Shown one piece after another: positions 9,001-18,224 of a DNA stretch of 64,000 nt (positions are counted from its first letter, which is position 1; each line of letters begins with the position of its first letter). The notes beneath the pieces are model-generated. The model ran no database searches and had not been told where the DNA came from. It saw nothing but the letters and a program-made list of their open reading frames with translations. Origin of the DNA: Azospirillum sp. TSO35-2 (GTDB lineage Bacteria > Pseudomonadota > Alphaproteobacteria > Azospirillales > Azospirillaceae); the NCBI RefSeq assembly GCF_003116095.1, contig NZ_LGRA01000013.1, forward strand, positions 542,545 through 606,544, in the 5' to 3' direction. The position numbers and the translations under genes are program-made.

Positions 9001-9643
9001 CATCGTCGATCAGCGCGCGGACGTCGTCGTCCGCCAGCGTCTCCACTCGGTTGAACTCGTGCGAGGTGCGGAAGCCGTCGAAGAAGTGCAGGAACGGCAC
9101 CCGCGCCCGCAGGGTGGCGGCGTGGGCCACCAGCGCCAGGTCATGCGCCTCCTGCACGTTGGCGGAGGCCAGCATGGCGAAGCCGGTCTGGCGGCAGGCC
9201 ATGACGTCGGAATGGTCGCCGAAGATCGACAGCGCGTGCGTCGCCAGCGTGCGCGCCGCCACATGCATGCAGAAGGGCGTCAGCTCTCCGGCGATCTTGT
9301 ACATGTTGGGGATCATCAGCAGCAGGCCCTGCGACGCCGTGAAGGTCGTCGCCAGCGCGCCCGCCTGCAACGCGCCATGCACCGCGCCGGCGGCGCCACC
9401 CTCCGACTGCATCTCCACCACCTGGGGCACGGCGCCCCACAGGTTGGGACGGCGGGCCGACGACCATTCGTCCGCAAACTCCCCCATCGGCGAGGACGGG
9501 GTGATCGGGTAGATCGCGATGACCTCGCTGGCGCGGTAGGCGATCGACGCGGCGGCCTCGTTGCCGTCCATGATGCGCGTCGCGGGGGTGCCGGCGGGCG
9601 TCGTGGCGGGCGTCGTGGCGGTCGGGCTGGAGCTGTTGGTCAT
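6053..9643 (-). CDS. nifJ: Pyruvate:ferredoxin (flavodoxin) oxidoreductase NifJ
   Basis: A 1196-residue single-chain oxidoreductase that splits pyruvate with CoA to acetyl-CoA and CO2 and passes electrons to ferredoxin or flavodoxin, in diazotrophs often for nitrogenase. Domains in order: pyrimidine-binding domain with the N-terminal YRASEVIAIYPITPSSPMGE (about residues 33-52), domain II and gamma domain (KEFTPAMAKAVFDEL, then FFGLGADGTVGANKNS), a two-cluster ferredoxin domain with CIECNKCVLVC and CTGCTLCVAAC (residues 680-770), and the C-terminal thiamine diphosphate domain with ACAGCGETPY and GGDGWAYDIGYGGLDHAL. Length is normal. A GAGGA ribosome site precedes the ATG. No NifA or sigma-54 signature was found in the 250 bases upstream. 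Confidence 0.96.
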   Translation of the reverse strand: MTNSSSPTATTPATTPAGTPATRIMDGNEAAASIAYRASEVIAIYPITPSSPMGEFADEWSSARRPNLWGAVPQVVEMQSEGGAAGAVHGALQAGALATTFTASQGLLLMIPNMYKIAGELTPFCMHVAARTLATHALSIFGDHSDVMACRQTGFAMLASANVQEAHDLALVAHAATLRARVPFLHFFDGFRTSHEFNRVETLADDDVRALIDDGAVDAHRRRGLSPDHPVVRGTAQNPDVFFQAREAANPYYDACPAVVQDMMDRLAARTGRAYRLFDYVGHPQAERVVIAMGSGAETCAGTVERLVAAGERVGCLIVRLFRPFAIADFVAALPASVRRIAVLDRTKEPGAVADPLYLDVVAALAEARAADAAAVDPMVIAGRYGLSSKEFTPAMAKAVFDELARERPKRRFTVGITDDVTHHSIPWDAAWGVEEPGVSRAVFFGLGADGTVGANKNSLKIIQTRTGGHAQAYFVYDSRKSGSTTVSHLRFSKAPIRAPYLIGQAQFVACHHFPLMERVEVVEMAAPGATVLLNAPGTPQQVWDALPAEVQKICIERKLALHAIDAGAVAREVGLGRRVNTIMQTCFFALSGVMPVDEAIADIKTAIAKTYARRGDEVVRRNAAAVDQALAHLAAVPRPDHVTADHDRPAPVPETAPDFVRRVTAMMIAGHGDRLPVSAFPVDGTWPTGTSQYEKRNIAAEAPGWNADLCIECNKCVLVCPHAAIRATVVPESALTGAPDGFETIPYKGREFPGGRYRLQASPADCTGCTLCVAACPAHDKADPGRRALEMRPIQALAGQQEAFEFFRSLPAIPREAVPATVKHTQLLQPLFEFSGACAGCGETPYIKMLTQLFGDRMVMANATGCSSIFGGNLPTTPYTTNAAGHGPAWANSLFEDNAEFGLGLRVAIDQMTEQARDLLAQLSGRLEPGLVTELLSDEQADPAAIAAQRTRVAALVGQLASLKDPAARRMEQLADCLIRKTVWIVGGDGWAYDIGYGGLDHALASGRDINILVMDTEVYSNTGGQQSKATPIGASAKFASAGRSAAKKDLGLMAMAYDHVYVARTAFGARDSHALNALLEAESYRGPSLVLAYSHCVAHGYELSHGLEHQKMAVESGHWSLYRRDPRRLAAGTAALQLDSGVPSAGLAAFMAGESRFSAVERSNPERYHALLDEAEAEIRRKRHLFEHMAGFKE

Positions 9644-9850
9644 GCCGGGACTGTCCTCGATTGTGGCGACATCATCCCCGACGATGTGGACCGGACGATC
9701 CGGTTCGGCCGGGAGCGGTCACAGGCGGGCAAACGTCATGCGAACCTCGGTCGTCCGCCGCGAGGCCCCGACCAGCCGCGCCGGTCGGGTGCGGACGGTC
9801 CGGTTGCGGCCGGATGCGCAAGAATCGCGCCGATGCGGCCCTGGCCGCAA

Positions 9851-9862
9851 TGACACGTGTCA
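9851..9862. promoter_or_regulatory. 12-bp perfect palindrome upstream of nifJ
   Basis: TGACACGTGTCA is self-complementary and lies 208 bases upstream of the nifJ start. It could be an operator for nifJ. No regulator is assigned. Confidence 0.3.
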
Positions 9863-9908
9863 GTTCTCCAGCGTTTTTCGGTCGGCTTTCCCTGCGCGGA
9901 ACCAGCGT

Positions 9909-9925
9909 CTGATATATTAGTGTTG
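9909..9925. promoter_or_regulatory. Hexuronate-type box 2
   Basis: CTGATATATTAGTGTTG matches the boxes at 4209, 10308 and 11884. Unlike them it has no good -10 in the matching place, so it may be an auxiliary operator for the exuT promoter 400 bp away. The 844-base gap 9644-10487 holds this box, the palindrome at 9851, the exuT promoter and no convincing gene. Confidence 0.45.
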
Positions 9926-10295
9926 CATGGCAAGGCCCCAATTTGTCGCACTGCAGCATGGCCGGCCGCCCCGCCCGTGCTTGGCGCCGCGGCAGGCCGG
10001 CGTGGTGCCTGGCTCGGCGGGTCGAGCGCGTCGGAGATAGCATGTTCCTGATTCAGATCATTTATCGGCAGTCCTCCTTGTGGCATCCCTCCGGCGTGGA
10101 CGCGGCGGGCCACACGGTTCGGCGCCCCAGAACTCGACAGAAGAACACGCGTTCGACCGGAAGTTATGCTGCGTCGCAGCAGACAAGACATCGTCAAACA
10201 CGGCGCCGTTTACGCTGCAGTTGCGAAGCGCCCTCCGTTGGAACCCGAGGACTGCGACATTTTCGCTGGGCTCAAGAGCAGGCACCGAAAACCAC

Positions 10296-10325
10296 TTGAT
10301 CCCCGCACTGATATATTAATATAAC
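10296..10325 (+). promoter_or_regulatory. exuT promoter with hexuronate box 3
   Basis: A -35 TTGATC (10296-10301) is followed after 18 bases by a -10 TATAAC (10320-10325). The box CTGATATATTAATATAAC (10308-10325) fills the spacer and the -10, the same arrangement as at uxaB. The leader to exuT would be about 155 bases and contains a GCCTGC/GCAGGC hairpin just before the ribosome site. Confidence 0.6.
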
Positions 10326-10487
10326 TCTCTTCAGCGAGACCCCCGCATCCCGATCCGGGACGGGACCCGAACCCCATCGCCCGGCACCGAACTCCCGCAG
10401 CGCTAGGACCTTGATCGAGGCTCCGCTGCCCAGGGCCTGTACGTGCGCAGTGACGCCTGCCGCCTTGTGCAGGCAAGTGAGGAAGAC

Positions 10488-11771
10488 ATGAAGACGCTCC
10501 GTGGTTTGCGCTGGCAAATCCTGGCCCTGATGATGCTTGGCACCGTGGTCAACTACATCGACCGCAACACGCTGGGCATCCTGGCGCCGCAGCTCAAGGA
10601 ACAGCTGCACTTCACCACCGAACAGTATTCCTTCGTCGTCAGCGCCTTTCAGCTCTGCTACAGCCTGATGCAGCCGATCGCCGGCTACATCACCGACCTG
10701 ATCGGCCTGAAGTTCGGCTACGCCATGTTCGCCTTCGTCTGGGGGGTGGCCGCCGCGCTGCACGCGCTGGCCGGCAGCTGGCAGTCGATGGCCTTCTTCC
10801 GCGGCCTGCTCGGCATCAGCGAGGCCGCCGCCATGCCGTCGGGCGTCAAGACCTCCACCCTGTGGTTCCCCGCCCGCGAACGCTCCATCGCCACCGGCTG
10901 GTTCAACACCGGCAGCTCGATCGGCGCCATGGTCGCCCCGCCCTTCGTCATCTGGCTGTCGCTCGCCTACAGCTGGCAGGTCGCCTTCATCATCACCGGC
11001 CTGCTCGGCGTCGGCATGTCGCTGCTGTGGGTCATGCTCTACCGCAACCCGGAAAACCATCCGCGCCTGACCAAGGAGGAGCACAGCTACATCCTGGAAG
11101 GCCGCGAGCATGTCGAGCTGCCCAAGCCCTCGGTCAAGCGCGTGCTCGGCAAGGGCAAGTTCTGGAGCATCGCCGCCGCCCGCTTCCTGACCGAGCCGGC
11201 GTGGCAGACCTTCAGCTTCTGGATCCCGCTGTACATGGTTTCGACCCGCGGCATGGACATCAAGCAGTTCGCGCTGTTCGCCTGGCTGCCCTTCCTGTTC
11301 GGTGACCTCGGCTGCATCCTCAGCGGCTACCTGTCGCCCTTCTTCGCCAAGCGGTTCAAGATGACGCTGGTCAACTCGCGCATCGCCGGCGTCGGCGTCG
11401 GTGCGGTGTGCATGATCGGCCCGGCGCTGATCGGCCTCGTCTCCAGCCCGATCACCGCGATCTTCCTGTTCTCGCTCGGCGCCTTCGCCCACCAGATGCT
11501 GTCCAGCCTGCTCTACGCCCTGGTGACCGACAGCTTCGAGAAGCAGGACGTCGCCACCGCCACCGGCTTCGGCGGCATGGCCGGCTACATGGGCGGCATG
11601 ATCTTCTCCCTGATCATCGGCCAGCTCGCCAGCACCATCGGCTACGAGCCGCTGTTCGCCTGCCTCTCCGTCTTCGACCTCACCGCCTTCGCCATCATCG
11701 CCCTCGTCCTCGGCCAGCGTGGCAAGACCGCCGCCATCGCTCACGCCACCGCCGACGCCGCCGCCGATTGA
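10488..11771 (+). CDS. exuT: Hexuronate transporter ExuT, MFS family
   Basis: A 427-residue major facilitator of the anion:cation symporter group that imports galacturonate or glucuronate with protons. It parallels E. coli ExuT along the whole length: MKTLRGLRW start, NYIDRNTLG after helix 1, QPIAGYITDLIGLKFGYAMF (helices 2-3), GISEAAAMPSGVKTSTLWFP, then ERSIATGWFNTGSSIGAMVA (helices 4-5), and FLTEPAWQTFSFWIPL after the central loop, with about 12 membrane segments. GAGGAA seven bases before the ATG fixes the start. It has a hexuronate-type promoter (10296-10325) and a strong terminator (11798-11837), so it is a single-gene unit that pairs in function with uxaB. Confidence 0.9.
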   Translation: MKTLRGLRWQILALMMLGTVVNYIDRNTLGILAPQLKEQLHFTTEQYSFVVSAFQLCYSLMQPIAGYITDLIGLKFGYAMFAFVWGVAAALHALAGSWQSMAFFRGLLGISEAAAMPSGVKTSTLWFPARERSIATGWFNTGSSIGAMVAPPFVIWLSLAYSWQVAFIITGLLGVGMSLLWVMLYRNPENHPRLTKEEHSYILEGREHVELPKPSVKRVLGKGKFWSIAAARFLTEPAWQTFSFWIPLYMVSTRGMDIKQFALFAWLPFLFGDLGCILSGYLSPFFAKRFKMTLVNSRIAGVGVGAVCMIGPALIGLVSSPITAIFLFSLGAFAHQMLSSLLYALVTDSFEKQDVATATGFGGMAGYMGGMIFSLIIGQLASTIGYEPLFACLSVFDLTAFAIIALVLGQRGKTAAIAHATADAAAD

Positions 11772-11797
11772 ACTCCGGCACCGTCGTCACTGCCTCC

Positions 11798-11837
11798 AAC
11801 GCCCCCCAGGCATCCGCCTGGGGGGCGTTTCATTTTT
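11798..11837 (+). terminator. Intrinsic terminator of exuT
   Basis: Arms AACGCCCCCCAGGC and GCCTGGGGGGCGTT are perfect complements (14 bp) around the loop ATCC, followed by TCATTTTT. It begins 27 bases after the exuT stop codon. Confidence 0.92.
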
Positions 11838-11869
11838 GTGGCCGGCGGCGAATGCGCTGACGATTGCGC

Positions 11870-11902
11870 TTGCCAAGCCGCCAAAATATTAGTATATCAG
11901 TC
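11870..11902 (+). promoter_or_regulatory. Orphan promoter with hexuronate box 4
   Basis: A -35 TTGCCA (11870-11875) is followed after 17 bases by a -10 TATATC (11893-11898). The box on the minus strand reads CTGATATACTAATATTTT. It lies beyond the exuT terminator and points away from any protein gene, toward the terminator at 11970. Confidence 0.5.
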
Positions 11903-11904
11903 TT

Positions 11905-12006
11905 GTGCCGCTGGATGCGCCGTGGTCTGATCACGGTACAACTTGTTGGACGTTCCTCTCGGACTTACAAGGGCCGCCGGTGCAATCCGACGGCCCTCTT
12001 CTTTTG
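11905..12006 (+). ncRNA. Candidate small RNA between orphan promoter and terminator
   Basis: A transcript starting near 11905 would end about 100 bases later at the hairpin below and contains no ORF with a ribosome site. Its hexuronate-type promoter suggests co-expression with exuT and uxaB. This is inferred from promoter plus terminator only; it matches no RNA family I recognise. Confidence 0.35.
11970..12006 (+). terminator. Intrinsic terminator downstream of the orphan promoter
   Basis: Arms AGGGCCGCCGG and CCGACGGCCCT (11 positions, one mismatch) around TGCAAT are followed by CTTCTTTTG on the plus strand. It may also serve the ROK gene that ends at 12015 on the other strand, though the T-run there is poor. 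Confidence 0.65.
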
Positions 12007-12014
12007 TCCGCACC

Positions 12015-13214
12015 CTAGGCCCGACCGCCGGCCAGCATGGTTTCCTGCAACGCCAGCACGGCCGACCCGATCACGCCGGCGCTGTCGACCTGCGGCACAT
12101 ACTGGATGTCGAGGTGGCGCGTCGACAGCGCCAGGGAGCGCCGGTAGACGCTCTGCCGGATCGAGGCGAGCAGCAGCGGGCCGATGTTGGCGACGCCGCC
12201 GCCGATGAAGATGTGCGACGGGTTGAAGAAGTTGACCACCGCCGCCAGCATGCGGCCGACCTGTCCGCCCGCCTGCTGCACGATCGCGTTGGCCGCGGCG
12301 TCGCCGGCCCGGCTGGCGTTGCCGAGATCGACCGGGCTCAGGCTGCCGTTGCGGTCGAGCAAATCCTTCAGGCGCGGGCTGTCGCCGGCCAGCGCCGCCG
12401 CTTCGGCCATGCGGGCGATCGCCGGCCCGGCCGCCATCGCCTCGACGCAGCCGGCGTTGCCGCAATGGCAGAGCGGGCCTTGGGGGTCGACGCAGATGTG
12501 CCCGACGTCGCCGGCCGACCCGTCCGCCCCGCGATAGACGGTGCCGTGGCAGATGACGCCACAGCCGATGCCGGTGCCGATCTTGATCACCAGGAAATTC
12601 TGCAACCGGCCGCGCAGGCGCCAATGGGTGCCGAGCGCCATCACATTGACGTCGTTGTCGACGAACACCGGGGCGCGATACTCCTCGCCCAGGCAGTCGC
12701 GGATCGAGAAGCTCTCCCACCCCGGCAGCAGCGGCGGGTTGACCAGCATGCCGCTGTCGAAGGCGACCGGACCGGGCACGCCGACGCCGATCCCCAACAC
12801 CCGCTCGGGCGCGACTCCACAACGCGCCAGCGCCGCCCTCAACAGGTCGCGCACCCGCCCGAACACCGGGACCGGTCCGGCGCGGACGTCGGCCGGTTCG
12901 GCGTGGTGGTCGAGCACCGTCATGTCCGGGGCGAGCAGCGCCACGTCCAGGCTGGTGGCGCCGATGTCGATCCCCACCAGCACACCCATGCCGTGGCTCA
13001 GCCGCAGCAGTTCGGGCCGCCGGCCGCCGGACGACGGCTGCGTGCCGCTGTCCTCGATCAGGCCGCGACCGATCAGGCTGGCGATGGCGAGGTTGGCCTT
13101 GCTCTTGGAGAAGTCGACCGACTGCGCCAGCTCGCCGCGCGACAGGCCGCCGGCCCAGAACAGCCGCTCCAGCAGGGTGCGTTCCCCGACCGACAGACGC
13201 TGCCAATCCACCAC
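12015..13214 (-). CDS. ROK-family transcriptional regulator (NagC/XylR type)
   Basis: A 399-residue regulator. Residues 8-60 form a winged helix (ERTLLERLFWAGGLSRGELA, then SKSKANLAIASLIGRGLI). From about residue 78 the ROK sugar-kinase-like domain follows: VGIDIGATSLDVALL (phosphate strand), GVGVPGPVAF, VFVDNDVNVMALG and the zinc motif with His and three Cys (GH...CHCGNAGC) near residues 250-270. Such proteins lose DNA binding when a sugar docks in the ROK fold. It is divergent from the CUT2 transporter operon at 13509, its likely target, with an inverted repeat at 13301-13333 in between. Confidence 0.92.
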   Translation of the reverse strand: MVDWQRLSVGERTLLERLFWAGGLSRGELAQSVDFSKSKANLAIASLIGRGLIEDSGTQPSSGGRRPELLRLSHGMGVLVGIDIGATSLDVALLAPDMTVLDHHAEPADVRAGPVPVFGRVRDLLRAALARCGVAPERVLGIGVGVPGPVAFDSGMLVNPPLLPGWESFSIRDCLGEEYRAPVFVDNDVNVMALGTHWRLRGRLQNFLVIKIGTGIGCGVICHGTVYRGADGSAGDVGHICVDPQGPLCHCGNAGCVEAMAAGPAIARMAEAAALAGDSPRLKDLLDRNGSLSPVDLGNASRAGDAAANAIVQQAGGQVGRMLAAVVNFFNPSHIFIGGGVANIGPLLLASIRQSVYRRSLALSTRHLDIQYVPQVDSAGVIGSAVLALQETMLAGGRA

Positions 13215-13300
13215 CGCCCCACCCTTTCCGCTCGGCGCCGCGCCGGCACCGGCCGGACGGCGGGCTGTCCGCCCCGCACCCCAGCTTACAGGCCGGCGCC

Positions 13301-13333
13301 GCCGACTTCAGCCAAATTATGTTCGAAGTCGGC
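13301..13333. promoter_or_regulatory. Inverted repeat between ROK regulator and sugar ABC operon
   Basis: GCCGACTTC (13301-13309) and GAAGTCGGC (13325-13333) are perfect complements 15 bases apart. The repeat ends two bases before the -35 of the rightward promoter, a good place for ROK control of either gene. Confidence 0.5.
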
Positions 13334-13335
13334 CA

Positions 13336-13364
13336 TTGTCTGTCCAAAGCTTCGTTTGTAGGAT
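13336..13364 (+). promoter_or_regulatory. Putative sigma-70 promoter of the sugar ABC operon
   Basis: TTGTCT (13336-13341), a 17-base spacer and TAGGAT (13359-13364) precede the operon by about 145 bases. Confidence 0.45.
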
Positions 13365-13508
13365 CGATGGAACAGATGGAGCGGCGGCGGGGCCCCCGGG
13401 CCCGGACGACACGCTCCGCGGTGGGAGAAACGTCATGGACGGTGCTCTTCGTCCGCCTTGCGTCCCCCTCGGATGCCGGGCGCCGTGGCCGCTGCCGGGT
13501 GCGGCGCC

Positions 13509-15015
<1,507 letters not shown>

Positions 15016-15044
<29 letters not shown>

Positions 15045-16038
15045 GGTCCGGACCGACGCGGCGGCCGCCCCGCGCAAGGCGTCGCGGCGCTTCGACCCGC
15101 ACCGCTTCGGGCCGCTGCTGGGCCTCGCGCTGCTGCTGGTGGTGGGCACGGCGCTGAACCCGGATTTCGCGACCTGGGACAACCTGATGAACGTGCTGAC
15201 CCGCACCGCCTTCATCGGGATCATCTCGATCGGCATGTGCTTCGTCATCATCTCCGGCGGCATCGACCTGTCGGTCGGCTCGATGGCGGCGCTGATCGCC
15301 GGCGGCATGATCCTGGTGATGAACGCGCTGGCCGGGTCGATCGCCTCGCCGGTCGCGGTGGTGGCCATCGGCATGGTCTTCGCCGTGACGCTCGGCGGCG
15401 GCTTCGGGCTGATGCACGGCTACCTGATCACCCGCGGGCGGATCGAGCCCTTCATCGTGACGCTCGGCACGCTGGGCATCTTCCGCGCGGTGCTGACCTG
15501 GCTGGCCGACGGCGGCGCCATCACGCTGGACAACAGCCTGTCCGACGCCTACGGCCCGGTCTATTACGCCAGCCTGCTCGGCATTCCGATCCCGGTGTGG
15601 GTCTTCATCCTGGCGGCAGTGGCGGGCGCCGTGCTGCTGAACCGCACGCCGTTCGGCCGCTATGTCCAGGCCATCGGCTCCAACGAGCAGGTGGCGCGCT
15701 TCGCGGCGGTCGATGTCGACGGCGTGAAGCTGCTGACCTACGGGCTGCTCGGCGTCTGCGTCGGCATCGCCACGCTGCTGTACGTCCCGCGGCTGGGTTC
15801 CGCCTCTCCCACCACCGGCCTGCTGTGGGAGCTGGAGGCCATCGCCGCGGTGATCGTCGGCGGCACCTCCTTCAAGGGCGGCGAGGGCCGGATCGCCGGC
15901 ACGATCATCGGCGCGGTGCTGCTGTCGGTCATCAGCAACATCCTCAACCTCACCAGCATCATCAGCGTCTACCTGAACGCGGCGGTGCAGGGCTGCGTCA
16001 TCATCGCCGTCGCCTTCCTGCAGCGGCGCCGGCCCTGA
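15016..16038 (+). CDS. Sugar ABC transporter permease, CUT2 (RbsC-like)
   Basis: A 340-residue membrane protein with about ten hydrophobic segments. It carries family blocks [20 protein letters not shown] (near residue 75), [13 protein letters not shown] and [20 protein letters not shown] (the ATPase-contact loop), and ends with [25 protein letters not shown] ten bases ahead of the ATG at 15016 supports this start over the TTG at 15010. It forms the channel with the ATPase at 13509 and the binding protein at 16093. Confidence 0.93.
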
Positions 16039-16092
16039 ACGACATTTCCTGAACGAGCTTCATCCATAAGAACATCAAGGAGGAGAATCGTC

Positions 16093-17073
16093 ATGACGGA
16101 CACTGCGAACATCACCCGGCGCGTGGTTCTGGGCGCCGGTCTGGCGGTGGCGGCCACCGCGGGCTTCGGCGGCTTCGCCCGCGCGGCGGACAGCGTGAAG
16201 CTGGGCGTCTGCATTCCCGCGGCCACGCACGGCTTCACCGGCGGCATCGTCTGGTGGGCGAACGAGGCGAAGAAGGAGCTGGAAAAGGCCCACCCCAACC
16301 TGAAGATCACCATCAAGACCGCCAGCGGCGCGCCGGAGCAGGCGAACCAGCTCCAGGACCTCGTCACCGTCACCAAGATCGACTCGCTGGTCATCTTCCC
16401 GTTCGAATCGGCGGCGCTGACCCAGCCGGTGGCCCAGGCCAAGAAGAAGGGCGTCTACGTCACCGTGGTCGACCGCGGCCTGACCGACACCAGCGCGCAG
16501 GACGCCTACATCGCCGGCGACAACACCGCCTTCGGCCGGATCCCGGCGGAGTACATCGCCAAGAAATACAACGGCAAGGCCAACATCGTCGCGCTGCGCG
16601 GCATCCCCACCACCATCGACAACGAACGCTGGGACGCCTTCACCGCGGTGACCAAGCAGCACCCGGGCATCAAGATCCTCGACGCCAAATACGCCAACTG
16701 GAACCGCGACGACGCCTTCAAGGTGACGCAGGACTATCTGACCCGCTTCAAGGACATCGACGTCATCTGGGCGGCGGACGACGACATGGCGTTCGGCGTG
16801 CTGAAGGCGATCGAGCAGGCCAAGCGCACCGACATCAAGGAAGTCTTCGGCGGCGCCGGCTCCAAGAGCATGGTGAAGACCATCCTCGACAACTCCAACC
16901 CACTGATCCAGGCCGACGTCTCCTACTCGCCGAAGTTCATCTACGACGCGATCAAGATGACGGCGGAGGCCCGGCTGAAGGGCGGCACGCTGCCGGCCAC
17001 CCACATCCTGCCGTCGGCGCTGATCACCCGCGACAACGCCAAGGAGTATTACTTCCCGGATTCGCCGTACTGA
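16093..17073 (+). CDS. Sugar ABC transporter substrate-binding protein
   Basis: A 326-residue periplasmic protein. The start ITRRVVLGAGLAVAATAG looks like a Tat-type twin-arginine signal, with cleavage near residue 32 (FARAAD). The mature part is a type-1 periplasmic binding fold of the RbsB/TorT class (LGVCIPAATHGFTGGIVWWA, DSLVIFPFESAALTQPV, DAYIAGDNTAFGRIPAEYI, DVIWAADDDMAFGVLKAI). AGGAGGAG eight bases before the ATG supports the start. The sugar is unknown; the following isomerase and dehydrogenase suggest a cyclitol, keto-sugar or branched sugar. Confidence 0.92.
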   Translation: MTDTANITRRVVLGAGLAVAATAGFGGFARAADSVKLGVCIPAATHGFTGGIVWWANEAKKELEKAHPNLKITIKTASGAPEQANQLQDLVTVTKIDSLVIFPFESAALTQPVAQAKKKGVYVTVVDRGLTDTSAQDAYIAGDNTAFGRIPAEYIAKKYNGKANIVALRGIPTTIDNERWDAFTAVTKQHPGIKILDAKYANWNRDDAFKVTQDYLTRFKDIDVIWAADDDMAFGVLKAIEQAKRTDIKEVFGGAGSKSMVKTILDNSNPLIQADVSYSPKFIYDAIKMTAEARLKGGTLPATHILPSALITRDNAKEYYFPDSPY

Positions 17074-17154
17074 GCCGGCGGCTGGCGGCCCCCTTCCCCT
17101 GCCCGGCTGGGAAGGGGCCGCCGGCTGCACCCGCCCCCAACCAGGGAGGTTCCC

Positions 17155-18210
17155 ATGAAGACGATCAAGGGCCCCGCAATCTTCCTCGCCCAGTTTGCCG
17201 GCGACGCGGCGCCGTTCGACAGCCTGGAGTCGATCGCCCGCTGGGCCGCCGGCCTGGGCTTCAAGGGCGTGCAGATCCCGAGCTGGGACCGCCGCCTGTT
17301 CGACCTGGAGAAGGCGGCGACCAGCGCCACCTATTGCGACGAGGTCAAGAGCGTGCTGGCCGACGCCGGCGTCGCGCTGACCGAGCTGTCGACCCATCTC
17401 CAGGGCCAGTTGGTCGCCGTGCACCCGGCCTATGACGCGGTGTTCGACGGCTTCGCCCCGCCGGAGGTCCGCGGCCGGCCGGAGGCGCGGCAAGCCTGGG
17501 CGGTGGAGCAGGTGATGCTGGGCGCGCGGGCGTCGGCCAACCTCGGCCTGACGGCGCACGCCACCTTCTCCGGCGCGCTCGCCTGGCCCTACCTCTACCC
17601 GTGGCCGCAACGGCCGCCCGGCCTGATCGAAACCGCCTTCGACGAACTGGCCCGGCGCTGGCGCCCAATCCTCGACGCCTTCGACGCGGCGGGCTGCGAC
17701 CTGTGCTACGAGATCCACCCCGGCGAGGACCTGTTCGACGGCACCACTTTCGCCATGTTCCTGGAGCGGGTGGGTGGGCATCCGCGCTGCAACATCCTCT
17801 ACGACCCCAGCCACTTCGTGCTGCAGCAGCTCGACTACCTGTCCTACATCGACGTCTTCCACGACCGCATCCGCATGTTCCACGTCAAGGATGCCGAGTT
17901 CAACCCGACGGCCCACCAGGGCGTCTATTCCGGCTACGCGCCGTGGCAGGACCGCGCCGGGCGGTTCCGCTCGCTGGGCGACGGGCAGGTCGATTTCCGC
18001 GGCATCTTCTCCAAGCTGACGCAATACGGCTTCGACGGCTGGGCGGTGCTGGAGTGGGAATGCTGCCTGAAGCACCCGGAGCAGGGGGCCGCCGAAGGCG
18101 CCCGCTTCATCCAGGACCACATCATCCGCGTCACCGACCGCGCCTTCGACGATTTCGCCGAGGCCGGAACCGATCAGGCGGCGAACCGCCGGATTCTGGG
18201 TCTGTCGTGA
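17155..18210 (+). CDS. Sugar phosphate isomerase/epimerase family protein (TIM barrel)
   Basis: A 351-residue AP-endonuclease-2-fold protein. Metal-binding segments of the family are visible: CYEIHPGEDLFDG (about residue 184), NILYDPSHFVLQQLDY, MFHVKDAEFN and WAVLEWECCL with the terminal Glu. Relatives act on keto-sugars, inosose or 3-keto-glycosides. GGGAGG before the ATG supports the start. With the dehydrogenase 14 bases downstream it is likely to carry out an oxidation plus isomerisation of the imported sugar; the exact reaction cannot be read from sequence. Confidence 0.85.
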   Translation: MKTIKGPAIFLAQFAGDAAPFDSLESIARWAAGLGFKGVQIPSWDRRLFDLEKAATSATYCDEVKSVLADAGVALTELSTHLQGQLVAVHPAYDAVFDGFAPPEVRGRPEARQAWAVEQVMLGARASANLGLTAHATFSGALAWPYLYPWPQRPPGLIETAFDELARRWRPILDAFDAAGCDLCYEIHPGEDLFDGTTFAMFLERVGGHPRCNILYDPSHFVLQQLDYLSYIDVFHDRIRMFHVKDAEFNPTAHQGVYSGYAPWQDRAGRFRSLGDGQVDFRGIFSKLTQYGFDGWAVLEWECCLKHPEQGAAEGARFIQDHIIRVTDRAFDDFAEAGTDQAANRRILGLS

Positions 18211-18224
18211 CCGAAGGGGACATC

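Noticed and set aside
5459-9853. Very long open frame (1464 codons) on the plus strand
   Set aside because: It is antisense to nifJ and the GNAT gene; its translation is His/Gly/Arg-rich low-complexity, typical of shadow frames at 70% GC.
9644-9910. NifA or sigma-54 control of nifJ
   Set aside because: No TGT-N10-ACA activator site with a TGGCAC/TTGCA promoter was found in the upstream region by eye.
10058-10285. 75-codon frame in the gap between nifJ and exuT
   Set aside because: No ribosome site, no known motif, and local base composition unlike neighbouring genes; probably non-coding or decayed.
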